Assembly: GCA_023394955.1 (NCBI GenBank)
Contig: JAEWZY010000018.1
Coordinates: 1 to 64,000, forward strand
From: Bacillota bacterium
GTDB lineage: Bacteria > Bacillota > UBA4882 > UBA8346
Length of the DNA stretch: 64,000 nucleotides
Reading direction: 5' to 3'
A program made the position numbers and the translations under genes. Numbering within the stretch: the first letter of the stretch is position 1; each line of letters begins with the position of its first letter. Of this stretch, positions 50,003-57,975 are shown piece after piece. The notes beneath the pieces are model-generated. The model saw nothing but the letters and a program-made list of their open reading frames with translations, did not search any database and was not told the DNA's origin.

Positions 50003-50264
50003 TATTTTCCTTGGCAGCCTTATGATCGTATTCGGAATCCTATTTTTACTTAATAATACGGGAATGATCAGGTCTGGTTTATATATGGAATATTTGAAAC
50101 TGTTTCAAAAATTTTGGCCTGGGTTGCTAATCTTACTAGGGGTTAAAATGATGATCGCCGGTAAAAACCCCGGCTGGGCCGCAGCCTTAAAATGGTTAAT
50201 CATACTACTGATAGGCCTTTGGATATTTTGTGCAGTTTTCGTAACAAGAAGTTGGGTAATATAA
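49995..50264 (+). CDS. Small membrane protein (LiaF N-terminal/DUF5668-like)
   Basis: The 89-aa protein has three hydrophobic helices with the pattern GSLMIVFGILFLLNNTGMI, a FWPGLLILLGVKMM second helix and a third helix near the end. This is the LiaI/LiaF transmembrane-region pattern, which in LiaF is linked to cell-envelope stress sensing, but no soluble LiaF domain follows here. It overlaps the radical SAM gene by eight bases with GGAGG inside it, so translation is coupled. Confidence 0.7.
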   Translation: MSSIFLGSLMIVFGILFLLNNTGMIRSGLYMEYLKLFQKFWPGLLILLGVKMMIAGKNPGWAAALKWLIILLIGLWIFCAVFVTRSWVI

Positions 50265-50429
50265 ATAAGAGCCGGAGTCTCCTAAAGACGCCATGAACTG
50301 GTCCTTGTCTTTATTGAGCTTCTATAATTAATTGCTTCAATAGAGAGTTGGGTCAAGAGGTGAGTTGTTTATCTCTCCGTCCTGGATGGATTAAGGGAAA
50401 AGGAATAGACGATTTTTACAAAGCTTAAC

Positions 50430-50458
50430 TTGACAAATGGGTTTTTTTTTCTTAAGAT
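50430..50458 (+). promoter_or_regulatory. Sigma-A promoter of fmdB
   Basis: TTGACA (50430-50435), 17 bases with a T-rich spacer, TAAGAT (50453-50458). Confidence 0.6.
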
Positions 50459-50500
50459 TGGTATGATAAGCTAATGTCCTGATTTAAAGGAGGTGAAGCC

Positions 50501-50755
50501 ATGCCGACTTATGAGTATTTCTGTGAACAATGCGGAGTTTTTGAAGAATTCCATAGTATGAACACAGCCTTGACTCAATGCCCTAAATGCCAGAGAGAAG
50601 TTAGACGGTTAATCAGCCGTAATAATAATATCATCTTTAAGGGGTCTGGCTTCTATATTACGGACAATCGTTCCAATAGCAATACTAAGAACCCAACTAC
50701 GGACAGCGGATCGGGCTCAGCTTCGACCAGTAAATCCGATAATAAAGCTTCATAA
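50501..50755 (+). CDS. FmdB-family zinc-ribbon protein
   Basis: The 84-aa protein has the FmdB/putative regulatory zinc ribbon: PTYEYFCEQCGVFEEFHSM with CxxC, then CPKCQREVRRLIS with a second CxxC, followed by GSGFYITDNR. The C-terminus is a low-complexity Ser/Thr/Asn/Gly-rich tail. FmdB was first described as a regulator of a formamidase gene; the general function is unknown. AAAGGAGG lies eight to nine bases before the ATG. It has its own promoter and terminator. Confidence 0.9.
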   Translation: MPTYEYFCEQCGVFEEFHSMNTALTQCPKCQREVRRLISRNNNIIFKGSGFYITDNRSNSNTKNPTTDSGSGSASTSKSDNKAS

Positions 50756-50757
50756 TT

Positions 50758-50781
50758 AAGGTCACTGCGGTGACCTTTTTT
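50758..50781 (+). terminator. Intrinsic terminator of fmdB
   Basis: AAGGTCAC/GTGACCTT stem, loop TGCG, followed by a T run, directly after the stop codon. Confidence 0.88.
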
Positions 50782-50880
50782 AATATTGTAAGGTCTTTTT
50801 CTCCATTCAGCAGTCTTTAATTTTAGATAGCGACATGCTTGTCAAGTCGTTTTCGGGAGAGGTAAGGAGTTATTAAACCA

Positions 50881-52560
50881 ATGGAAACAATCGTTACTCG
50901 GAAAATCAAAGCAGGTCTTCAAAGCTTATTAAAGGAAGCGGCGCTTAAGGGGAAAGAATTAGGCAAGTTGGCCTTTGACACTTTACCCGAGATTAATCTG
51001 GAAATTCCGAAAGATAAGGCCCATGGAAATTTTGCCTCTAATATGGCGATGGTGTTAAGTAAAACCGTTAAAAAGCCGCCCCGGGAGGTTGCCCAGTCGC
51101 TGATCGACAATTTTGAGGCCAATCCGTATTTGGCTAAGGTGGAAATCGCCGGTCCGGGTTTTATCAACTTTCACCTGAATGACCGTTGGTTGAGTGAGGT
51201 ATTGGCAAGCATTTTCCGGCAAAAAGATGAGTACGGCAATAATCCAGACCTCAAAGGGATCAAAATTCAACTGGAATTCGTCAGCGCCAACCCGGTGGGA
51301 CCGATGAATGTCGTCAACGCCCGGGCTGCCGCCTTTGGGGATACTCTAAGTCATCTCTTTAAGGCTTGCGGGGCCTTAACGGAAAAAGAATACTATGTCA
51401 ATGACTTCGGCGTTCAAGTATATACTCTGGGACGTTCCCTTGATGCCCGGTATCGTGAGTTGTTGGGAGAAAATATAGAATTTCCGGAGGACGGGTATCA
51501 AGGTGAATATATCACCGATATGGTCCGTCAAACAATTGAAAATGAAGGCGATTCTTATCTGAAATTTCCGGAAGCGAAGCGGATCGAGTTATTTCGTGAT
51601 TTAGGCTATCAACAAATCTTGGCCTCCCAGAAGCATGACCTGTTGAACTATGGGGTGAAATACGATCATTGGTTTAGCGAACGCAGTCTTCATGAAGCCG
51701 GCGAAGTAGACGAGACTTTAGGCATTTTAGCGGAACGTGGTTTGACCTATGAAAGCGAGGAAGCGATATGGCTGCGCACCTCTAACTTTGGGGATGATAA
51801 AGACCGGGTTCTCAAAACCGGTGATGGCCGGACCACTTATTTTACAGCCGACATCGCTTACCATTTAAATAAATTTAAACGTGGGTTTGATCTGGTAATC
51901 GATATCTGGGGGCCGGATCATCACGGTTATATTCCTCGAATGAAAGCGGCTATGGCTGCATTGGGAATCGAACCTGACCGGCTCGAAGTGCTTATCGCCC
52001 AACAGATCAACTTGATCAAAGAGGGTAAACCCTTCAAGATGTCCAAAAGGCGGGGTGAATTTATCACCATGGCTGATTTGCTTGAGGAAGTCGGCAATGA
52101 TGCCGCCCGTTGGTTCTTTTTGATGCGCAGCCCCGATAGCCATCTTGATTTTGATATGGATTTGGCCCGATCCCAATCCAATGAAAACCCGGTTTTCTAT
52201 GTGCAATATGCCTACGCCCGAATTTGCAGCATCTTTAGGCAGTCCACCGATGAGCAACAAGCCTATCGGGATGATCAATCATTGATCGAATATTGGGATG
52301 AGGAAGAGAAACTGCTAATCGAAAAGGCGTCCCACTTTCCGGATCTGATCGGCGAAGCCGCCAGACGGCGTGAGCCCCACCGTTTGACCGGATATTTGCT
52401 GGAATTGGCCACCTTGTTCCATTCGTACTATAATAAACGCCGGTTCATCGGCGACGATTTGGCCTTGACCAAGTCCCGGTTGGCGGTGGCTGAAGGGTTA
52501 GGCTATATATTTGAACGTGGTTTAAAGATGCTTGGCGTTTCAGCCCCTGAAAGGATGTAA
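50881..52560 (+). CDS. argS: Arginyl-tRNA synthetase
   Basis: ArgS charges tRNA-Arg. The 559-aa class I synthetase has an N-terminal Arg_tRNA_synt_N domain, the catalytic core with EFVSANPVGPM, WGPDHHGYIPRM and KMSKR (in KPFKMSKRRGEF), and a C-terminal DALR anticodon-binding domain. The HIGH element, normally HxGH/HxGN directly after SANPxGPx, reads NVVN (143-146) here and lacks both histidines. Everything else is intact and full length, so it is probably active or belongs to a variant subgroup. Start ATG with AAGGAG eleven bases upstream. Confidence 0.95.
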   Translation: METIVTRKIKAGLQSLLKEAALKGKELGKLAFDTLPEINLEIPKDKAHGNFASNMAMVLSKTVKKPPREVAQSLIDNFEANPYLAKVEIAGPGFINFHLNDRWLSEVLASIFRQKDEYGNNPDLKGIKIQLEFVSANPVGPMNVVNARAAAFGDTLSHLFKACGALTEKEYYVNDFGVQVYTLGRSLDARYRELLGENIEFPEDGYQGEYITDMVRQTIENEGDSYLKFPEAKRIELFRDLGYQQILASQKHDLLNYGVKYDHWFSERSLHEAGEVDETLGILAERGLTYESEEAIWLRTSNFGDDKDRVLKTGDGRTTYFTADIAYHLNKFKRGFDLVIDIWGPDHHGYIPRMKAAMAALGIEPDRLEVLIAQQINLIKEGKPFKMSKRRGEFITMADLLEEVGNDAARWFFLMRSPDSHLDFDMDLARSQSNENPVFYVQYAYARICSIFRQSTDEQQAYRDDQSLIEYWDEEEKLLIEKASHFPDLIGEAARRREPHRLTGYLLELATLFHSYYNKRRFIGDDLALTKSRLAVAEGLGYIFERGLKMLGVSAPERM

Positions 52561-52589
52561 GTCGGTTAAATAAGCTTGAGGAGGGTCTA

Positions 52590-53324
52590 ATGGCTAAACT
52601 AAAGGTTTTTCCCACCACCGGAATGGTTATCAAGAATACCTTCAAAGAAATTTATCAATCATTTTCATATTCCGTTTTGATGAGTATCATATACGGGACC
52701 GTAAGTATTCCGACTCTACTGATTATTGTCGCTTCTTTCAGCATTACGGCAGGCGGTTGGGAAAATAGCATCACTGCCAATGAATTGTTTTCTGTTTTTA
52801 CCTGGACGATGGTTTTGGGCGCTATTTGGAATACATTTGTGGTAGCGCCGGTTACAACAGCATTTTATAGTTTATATCAAGTCAAAAAAGAGAGTTATCC
52901 TGGGTTCAAAACTTTTTTCAGTCTGCTCGGGAAGTACTATCGGCCTTCTATAGTAGTTAACGGACTGTTTTCATTATCTTTTATTCTATTATTTATGAAT
53001 GTGATGATTGGGATCATCGAGCGGTCTACTTTATTGTTTGTCACCGGCATGCTCTCCTTTTATTTGCAGGTCTTTATCAGCTTGATGTCTTTTTATTTCG
53101 CGCCGTTGATTTATTTGAATAATAGCATCAAAAAGACGATTAAAAAAGCTTTTTTATTGGTTTTGGACAATACTTTGCTGACGATCGCTTTAATGCTAGT
53201 GTTAGGGCTTCTTTTCGGAGTAACTATCCTTTTCCCGGTTTTCTGGTTTTTAGTTTACGGGGCGATCTTGGTGTACGTTACTGATTTGGGGTTCAATATG
53301 ATTTATGGCCGATATGAGGGGTGA
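52590..53324 (+). CDS. Polytopic membrane protein, DUF624/YesL-like
   Basis: The 244-aa protein has five or six hydrophobic segments and a positively charged N-terminus, with a KKTIKKAFLLVLDNTLLTIALML stretch that resembles the YesL/DUF624 family found beside carbohydrate-transport genes. The resemblance is by pattern only. It has GAGG upstream of ATG. It follows argS by 29 bases and shares its operon direction. No sugar transport genes are adjacent, but the YhcH protein (an anomerase-like family) lies next to it. Confidence 0.55.
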   Translation: MAKLKVFPTTGMVIKNTFKEIYQSFSYSVLMSIIYGTVSIPTLLIIVASFSITAGGWENSITANELFSVFTWTMVLGAIWNTFVVAPVTTAFYSLYQVKKESYPGFKTFFSLLGKYYRPSIVVNGLFSLSFILLFMNVMIGIIERSTLLFVTGMLSFYLQVFISLMSFYFAPLIYLNNSIKKTIKKAFLLVLDNTLLTIALMLVLGLLFGVTILFPVFWFLVYGAILVYVTDLGFNMIYGRYEG

Positions 53325-53455
53325 GGCATGAGTCAAAAGCTCTTGAAATGAACGCCGACTTTACGATTGGGCATCTAAGTTCCATATCACTCAATACTAG
53401 AGATGTTTCTGCCTTTGCTCATGCTTTGAGAATAAATGAAATGGAGGAGACTAGC

Positions 53456-53932
53456 ATGATTTTTGGTAAATTGGATAGTTTATCCAAAGACAAGCTTTAC
53501 CTAGCTAAAGCTTTAGTTAAAGGTTTGGATTATTTAAAGAAGACTGATTTTTCAAAAGTGGCGGTTGGTAAATATGAGATCGAGGGCAGTTCCATCTATG
53601 CCTTAGTCCAAGAATACCAAACCGCTCCCAAAGCGGAGAAAAAAGCGGAAGCCCATGGTAAATACATAGATATTCAATATATTGCTCAAGGGAATGAGGT
53701 AATCGGCTTCGCTCCATTCAGCCCCGAAAGTGAAGTTAAGGAAAATCTGCTTGAACAGAAAGACGCCATTTATTATAACTCAGTTAAAGGTGAGATGGAA
53801 TTAATCATGAGCGACGGCATGTACGCGATCTTTTTTCCGGAGGAAATTCACCGTCCCGGATGTAATTATGAAAGCGGCGGTCAAGTGAGGAAAGTGGTTG
53901 TCAAAATCGCAATGAGTTCATTGGAGGCATGA
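53456..53932 (+). CDS. YhcH/YjgK/YiaL family protein
   Basis: The 158-aa protein has the DUF386 beta-sandwich motifs: GKYEIEGSSIYALVQEY, AEAHGKYIDIQYIAQGNE, and the metal-site residues FFPEEIHRPGCN. The family includes candidates for sugar anomerases in sialic-acid or sugar-acid pathways. ATG 53456 follows GGAGGA by seven bases; an upstream in-frame start (53321) lacks support. It follows the YesL-like gene, suggestive of carbohydrate use, without further evidence. Confidence 0.85.
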   Translation: MIFGKLDSLSKDKLYLAKALVKGLDYLKKTDFSKVAVGKYEIEGSSIYALVQEYQTAPKAEKKAEAHGKYIDIQYIAQGNEVIGFAPFSPESEVKENLLEQKDAIYYNSVKGEMELIMSDGMYAIFFPEEIHRPGCNYESGGQVRKVVVKIAMSSLEA

Positions 53933-53936
53933 ATTA

Positions 53937-53959
53937 AAGCCGTCCCTTCGGGGCGGCTT
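53937..53959 (+). terminator. Probable terminator after the YhcH gene
   Basis: AAGCCGTCC/GGGCGGCTT stem with one G-U pair and a 5-base loop, four bases after the stop. The downstream U-tract is short. Confidence 0.5.
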
Positions 53960-54000
53960 ATTAAATAATATTATCGTACTTTAAAGCTGAAGGTGATTTG

Positions 54001-54747
54001 ATGAGGCCATTATTGATGGTTCACGGAATCAAAAGTAATGCTAGGAAAACTTACGGCGTTCCCGGCGGTTTATTTAAGCCGCATCCTCGGGGCATGTATA
54101 GCTATTTAATTAAACGGGGTTACAAAGCCGGAGTGGACCTGTTTTGGTATTCATACCCCACCTTTAGTCCGATACCTGTTTCGGCGCGGCGTTTGCGAAA
54201 TGAGATCGAGCGGATTCTTTATAAATCATCTTTTCAAGATTTAGACCTGTTGACATTTAGCTTAGGAGGGATTATCGGGAAATATTACGCAGTGTCGCCG
54301 CTTTATCAAAACGAAATTCACAAGCTGGTAATGGTCGCCCCACCATTTTTAGGTTCCTATTGGGCGGATTGGTTCACGGTTCCATTTTCTCGAAGCGACC
54401 GTGATTTGCTCTTTGATGGAGACGGAAAAGCTTTATCGCTCCAAGTGTTGAGTTATGGAAATCTTTTCTTAAAACAGTTAGCTCAGACACCATTTCCGGA
54501 AAAGATCGAAACTTCCATTATCGCTTTAAAAGCTATCCCCAAACAACAAGCTAGTTTAGTATATGAAACATTGCAATGGTTAATTGATTGGACCGGCGAA
54601 GGCGATCTGGTGGTGCCGGTTGAAAGTACCCGTATTAAGGTTAATCATTTTTATGAGATTTCCGAGGAACTATCGCTTAGGGCGATCCATCGCTATCTTC
54701 CTTATAATCCACGAGTGCAAGAATTGGTTTTTCGGGCGTTACAATAA
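54001..54747 (+). CDS. Alpha/beta hydrolase (lipase/esterase-like)
   Basis: The 248-aa protein has the alpha/beta-hydrolase signs: oxyanion region LMVHGIKSN, nucleophile elbow FSLGG (a GxSxG variant with Phe at the first position) in DLLTFSLGGIIGKYY, then Asp in EGDLVVPVES and His in RAIHRYLPYN. The catalytic triad is plausibly complete. The substrate is unknown; a lipase-like or thioesterase role is a guess. ATG 54001 (AAGGTGA upstream) is chosen over the adjacent TTG 53998. No signal peptide. Confidence 0.75.
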   Translation: MRPLLMVHGIKSNARKTYGVPGGLFKPHPRGMYSYLIKRGYKAGVDLFWYSYPTFSPIPVSARRLRNEIERILYKSSFQDLDLLTFSLGGIIGKYYAVSPLYQNEIHKLVMVAPPFLGSYWADWFTVPFSRSDRDLLFDGDGKALSLQVLSYGNLFLKQLAQTPFPEKIETSIIALKAIPKQQASLVYETLQWLIDWTGEGDLVVPVESTRIKVNHFYEISEELSLRAIHRYLPYNPRVQELVFRALQ

Positions 54748-54789
54748 AAATTTCAAGTGCGAATATTTCAGAGTTAAAAACTAACAATC

Positions 54790-54831
54790 CCGGCTTTAGT
54801 CGCATATTATACCAGAGACCAAAGTCGGAGG
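54790..54831 (+). promoter_or_regulatory. Hairpin overlapping the ribosome binding site of the ferritin-like gene
   Basis: CCGGCTTTAGTC (54790-54801) pairs with GACCAAAGTCGG (54817-54828) over 12 bp with one G-U pair and one mismatch; the distal arm runs into the Shine-Dalgarno GGAGG (54827-54831). Folding could lower translation. Confidence 0.35.
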
Positions 54832-54839
54832 GATTGAGA

Positions 54840-55448
54840 ATGGGGATGCTTTTGGAATCGAATTATATGGCCGGTCAATTAAGTCAGTCCCAACCAGCGG
54901 AGGAAGAGGATTTATTGATGCTCAGAGAGGATTTGGCTGAAGAATGGGGATCTGTCATCGGTTACCTTGAATGCAGCAATGAGATTAGAGACCGATTAAT
55001 CAGCGAAGAGTTTCGTGAGGCTGCGCAAGACGAGATCGGACATATTATTCGATTGACCAGAATGCTGGCTGCTTTAGATCAAGCTCAAGCAGAAGCTTTG
55101 CGGAAAGCAGGCCTTTTTTGGTTGGCTGGGTTTGAACACCAAACGGCGGTTACGCCGGTAATCTCAGAAGAGCTTACCAAAGCCGGTACGGAAAATAACT
55201 TCCGACCGGGAAAAGTAAGCTCTAGAAGATACTTGGAACCGGAAGATCGAACCCTGGAATGTTTACGAAATGCAATCCGCGATGAATTACAGGCGATCAA
55301 TGTTTATCAACGCCAAAGCCGGGCGACGGCTAACCGGATGGTCCAAAACACTTTGAATTTTATCATGAATCAAAAGAAAAAACATGTGGCGGTGTTTACC
55401 GATTGCCTTCAAAATTTACTCCGAGAATACCGGTTACCCTTCGGGTAA
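54840..55448 (+). CDS. Ferritin-like diiron protein
   Basis: The 202-aa protein has a four-helix-bundle pattern. A first pair of helices carries EEW(x6)YLE and DEIGH (E-x-x-H type), and a second region has RDELQAIN and a final helix KKKHVAVFTDCL with another E/H-poor site. The first diiron half-site looks complete and the second is less clear. Proteins of this kind can be ferritin-like or rubrerythrin-like oxidoreductases or spore coat ferritins. ATG 54840 follows GGAGG by eight bases. A hairpin overlaps that site, and the gene converges on a small minus-strand gene. Confidence 0.65.
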   Translation: MGMLLESNYMAGQLSQSQPAEEEDLLMLREDLAEEWGSVIGYLECSNEIRDRLISEEFREAAQDEIGHIIRLTRMLAALDQAQAEALRKAGLFWLAGFEHQTAVTPVISEELTKAGTENNFRPGKVSSRRYLEPEDRTLECLRNAIRDELQAINVYQRQSRATANRMVQNTLNFIMNQKKKHVAVFTDCLQNLLREYRLPFG

Positions 55449-55449
55449 A

Positions 55450-55650
55450 TCATTTGATCAAAGTATAAAAAGAATCAACTTGTTCATCGGAGATCCGGTT
55501 TAAACCGGATTCTAATTCCACCGCGAATTCTTCATTGAACCTCTCTAAGGCTTCTCCGATTACCTCACGGCAAATGCGCCGACTGGCTACGGTCTGCGGA
55601 TGGCTAGTGACGAAATTTACGATATCGCTAATCTTTGTTGACTTGGACAT
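55450..55650 (-). CDS. Uncharacterised small protein, 66 aa
   Basis: A helical small protein with no recognised motif (KISDIVNFVTSHPQTVASRRICREVIGE). ATG 55650 follows AGGGGTGA by five bases, which supports coding. Its stop is one base from the end of the convergent ferritin-like gene. Unknown function. Confidence 0.55.
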   Translation of the reverse strand: MSKSTKISDIVNFVTSHPQTVASRRICREVIGEALERFNEEFAVELESGLNRISDEQVDSFYTLIK

Positions 55651-55798
55651 CTTATTCACCCCTGGCTATTATAACCCGGTTAGTGAAGGTTTATTGATTG
55701 ATCAAGAAAATAGCCAATATATGAGGGGCGCGAGACATGAGGAAGAGTATGAGTAAAGTTCTGGAGTTAGAAAAGGTGGATGATCCTAGAGTTTGAAA

Positions 55799-56059
55799 TT
55801 ATTGCGGTTCAGTGGAATTTTCACTATTAGTTTCAGGGGAATTGTCAACCGTTGGGAAAGGCTGTAAAGTCTCAATCGCTTCGGTTTCACTAATAATTTC
55901 AGTCACGGAATAAACCGCTTTTTTACCCGGCGCATAAATGCCGCGCGCTTGTTTGATAGCTTTTTCAGTAGCTTTTTCGATATTTTCCGCATTGACGATT
56001 ACATCGATACGGCGTTGGTTTCTGCGATGGTTTACTCTTACTGAAGCAGCATAAAGCAT
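55799..56059 (-). CDS. Uncharacterised small protein, 86 aa
   Basis: The protein starts with an Arg-rich beta segment (LYAASVRVNHRRNQRRIDVIV), then a helix ENIEKATEKAIKQARG and an acidic Ser/Thr/Asn-rich tail. I do not recognise it. ATG 56059 follows GGAGGG by about eight bases; a start 15 bases further upstream overlaps this site. It is divergent from the Cys-rich gene across a 384-base spacer. Confidence 0.55.
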   Translation of the reverse strand: MLYAASVRVNHRRNQRRIDVIVNAENIEKATEKAIKQARGIYAPGKKAVYSVTEIISETEAIETLQPFPTVDNSPETNSENSTEPQ

Positions 56060-56443
56060 AGTGCTACCCTCCAAATCGGTTTCAGCGATAGTTATTAAAT
56101 AATAACGTTTAGAATAAAAAACAACTTCACGGGAATCGCTAACTTAGTCGGCGACGAATGCGTTTTAATTATATTTAGTGCCTACAGGGTTAATTAAAGA
56201 TTTATTCTTTATTTGTTTTGCGAATTCACCAAAACCGTCGTTATTATTGTATTTCGTGATTAATGGTTGGATTCCTTTTTGTGGAGGGCTTTTAAGAATA
56301 ATGCCTAAACTGTTAAAAGGAATTGCCAGTGCTATCTTTAATTATTCTTAATTTTTATTTTGATACAAGGAGTCCGGGATTCTTTGAGGAATAAAATTTT
56401 ATTGGGTGAGAATCAAAAAAATAAATCTGGTAGGAGCGGATAA
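56060..56443. other. AT-rich intergenic region
   Basis: No gene or terminator is visible in 384 bases between divergent small genes. Orphan GTGGAGGG (56280-56287) is not followed by a usable frame. No strong promoter match was seen. Confidence 0.35.
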
Positions 56444-56677
56444 ATGTTTAGGGAATGCGTGTTAGAAACCGGAAAAGAATGTACGGAATGCGGCCGATGC
56501 AATGTATGTGATCTCAACGAACATAAAATCTGTAATAATTGTTGCCGCTGCTTGGGTGAGGCAGACTATTCCGGCGTTGAAATAGCGGAAATAATCTTGC
56601 CGAAGGAGATCAGGCTGAAATGGGAGGGTAAAAAAGCATCTAAAGACCCCAAGACAGGTCAACACTGTAAGCACTGA
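56444..56677 (+). CDS. Cysteine-rich small protein (possible metal-cluster binder)
   Basis: The 77-aa protein has twelve cysteines, most of them in the first half: CTECGRCNVC followed by CNNCCRC and a late CKH. The spacing (CxxCxxCxxC then CxxCCxC) suggests zinc fingers or an Fe-S/metal store. The C-terminus is charged with no signal peptide. AGGAG lies seven bases upstream of ATG. Family function unknown; a redox or metal-buffering role is conceivable. Confidence 0.7.
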   Translation: MFRECVLETGKECTECGRCNVCDLNEHKICNNCCRCLGEADYSGVEIAEIILPKEIRLKWEGKKASKDPKTGQHCKH

Positions 56678-56702
56678 TTAATAACTCAATAAAGCTCTAA
56701 GG

Positions 56703-56725
56703 GAACCTTTCAAGGTTCTTTTTTT
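56703..56725 (+). terminator. Intrinsic terminator after the Cys-rich gene
   Basis: GAACCT/AGGTTC stem, loop TTCA, followed by seven T residues. Confidence 0.85.
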
Positions 56726-56817
56726 ATGCCATTAGCTTAGTTATAAAGGCTATTGTCCCATGTGCAAACTGCATTCGTGCGAATAGAATAAGACAAAAGA
56801 CCTAGGGAGGTTATTTT

Positions 56818-56973
56818 ATGAATGAAATGAACCGGATGATGCTACGCCTGGCTCAAGCTTACGTGCCTTTTCAAATATATGTAAACCGTTGGGATCCGAT
56901 GAAGGGGCTAATGATGGGAACGATCTTTCCCGAGTTATACCGGCCTTATTATGAATCGATGAGGAGGGGTTGA
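56818..56973 (+). CDS. cotJA: Spore coat associated protein CotJA
   Basis: CotJA is a small mother-cell spore coat component. The 51-aa product has the family end LMMGTIFPELYRPYYESMRRG and a central AYVPFQIYVNRWDP, matching the LAxAYVPYQ...GTIFPELYRPY pattern. GGGAGG lies seven bases before ATG. It is short but well supported by the motif and by its place at the head of cotJA-cotJB-cotJC. The start of cotJB is one base after its stop with the ribosome binding site in its own 3' end. A SigE-dependent promoter is expected upstream; only a weak match (ATA ... CATGTGCAA) was seen near 56750-56770. Confidence 0.9.
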   Translation: MNEMNRMMLRLAQAYVPFQIYVNRWDPMKGLMMGTIFPELYRPYYESMRRG

Positions 56974-56974
56974 A

Positions 56975-57229
56975 ATGCAACGGGAGCAGTTGGAAATGTT
57001 AAAGCAGATACAAGCATTGCAGTTTACGGCCGTCGATTTCCATTTGTATTTGGATACTCACCCTGCCGACCAACGGGCTTTGGCTGATTACGCTAATACG
57101 GTAAGAGAGATGGAACAGTTAAAAGCAGCGTACACCAGAAGTTATGGCCCGTTATTGCCTACCGACAATCTCTGCGAACCGTGTTGGCGATGGATTGAGG
57201 AACCGTGGCCGTGGGAGATCGAATATTAG
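56975..57229 (+). CDS. cotJB: Spore coat protein CotJB
   Basis: The 84-aa protein has the CotJB signs: LEMLKQIQALQFTAVDFHLYLDTHP, a conserved middle helix and the C-terminal CEPCWRWIEEPWPWE with the CxxCW element. The family occurs next to cotJA and cotJC in spore formers. ATG 56975 has GAGGAGGGG six bases upstream. It is translationally coupled to cotJA. Confidence 0.93.
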   Translation: MQREQLEMLKQIQALQFTAVDFHLYLDTHPADQRALADYANTVREMEQLKAAYTRSYGPLLPTDNLCEPCWRWIEEPWPWEIEY

Positions 57230-57247
57230 TTAGGAGGAGACATTTTA

Positions 57248-57820
57248 ATGTGGATTTATGAAAAGAAGCTTCAGTACCCCGCCAAGGTCGGTAAAGCTGA
57301 TTTGAAGATGGCTAAATACTTAATTACTCAGTATGGCGGACCCGATGGCGAATTGTCGGCGGCGCTCCGTTATTTGAACCAACGTTATTCCATGCCGACC
57401 AATGTGACTAAAGGGATTTGTAATGACATCGGTACTGAAGAGATGGCCCATCTTGAAATTATCGCGACGTTAGTATATAAGCTAACCAAGGGCGCCACAG
57501 CCGAGGAAATGAGAAAGGCGGATCTGGGAGGACACTATGCCGACCATGACAATGCTTTGTATTACGTGGACGCAACCGGTAATCCATGGACCGCCACTTA
57601 TATTCAGGCTAAGGGTGATCCAGTAGCTGATTTGCATGAAGACATGGCAGCCGAGGAGAAAGCCAGGGCTACCTATCAATGGTTAATTGATTTAACGGAT
57701 GATCCCGATCTGAAAGATACCCTCAATTTCTTGAGGGTACGTGAAATAGTCCATTTCCAACGGTTTGGCGAAGCCTTGGATCTAGTTCAAGAGCATCAGA
57801 ACTCAAAACACATATTTTAA
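57248..57820 (+). CDS. cotJC: Spore coat manganese catalase CotJC
   Basis: CotJC is a manganese-catalase-family protein associated with the spore coat. The 190-aa protein has the dimanganese-site residues in GTEEMAHLEII, EDMAAEEKAR and REIVHFQRF, all on the expected helices, and the N-terminal MWIYEKKLQYPAKV. Length is slightly short of classical non-coat Mn catalases, as usual for CotJC. AGGAGG precedes ATG. It may protect spores against peroxide. Confidence 0.95.
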   Translation: MWIYEKKLQYPAKVGKADLKMAKYLITQYGGPDGELSAALRYLNQRYSMPTNVTKGICNDIGTEEMAHLEIIATLVYKLTKGATAEEMRKADLGGHYADHDNALYYVDATGNPWTATYIQAKGDPVADLHEDMAAEEKARATYQWLIDLTDDPDLKDTLNFLRVREIVHFQRFGEALDLVQEHQNSKHIF

Positions 57821-57831
57821 GTAAAGCGGTG

Positions 57832-57912
57832 ATGGTGGCGGCAGTTAAATTGAAACTATGGGTTTGGGGATTAATTTCCGGTCTGGTCCTGCTGTCCCAG
57901 TTGGCTCATTGA
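57832..57912 (+). CDS. Possible 26-aa membrane peptide after cotJC
   Basis: A 26-residue frame starts 11 bases after the cotJC stop with the weak upstream sequence AAGCGGTG. It is almost a single hydrophobic helix with a basic N-terminus (VKLKLWVWGLISGLVLL) and a His tail. It is the right size for a sporulation membrane peptide of the SpoVM type but not homologous in sequence. It could also be noise. It lies before the inverted repeat that ends the operon. Confidence 0.3.
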   Translation: MVAAVKLKLWVWGLISGLVLLSQLAH

Positions 57913-57939
57913 TGGTTAATATACAAATAACTGGTTTGA

Positions 57940-57975
57940 TTGAATGAACTCCTGGATTTCCAGGGGTTCATTCAA
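57940..57975. terminator. 16-bp inverted repeat overlapping the end of osmC
   Basis: TTGAATGAACTCCTGG (57940-57955) and CCAGGGGTTCATTCAA (57960-57975) pair over 16 bp with one G-U, loop ATTT. It lies between the cotJ operon and the convergent OsmC gene, and its second arm contains the osmC stop codon (57968-57970). There is no U-tract. Confidence 0.55.

Noticed and set aside
57832..57912. SpoVM identity for the 26-aa peptide
   Set aside because: The sequence is a uniform hydrophobic helix and lacks SpoVM's amphipathic pattern with Pro-9; only the length is similar, so the feature is listed as unknown.
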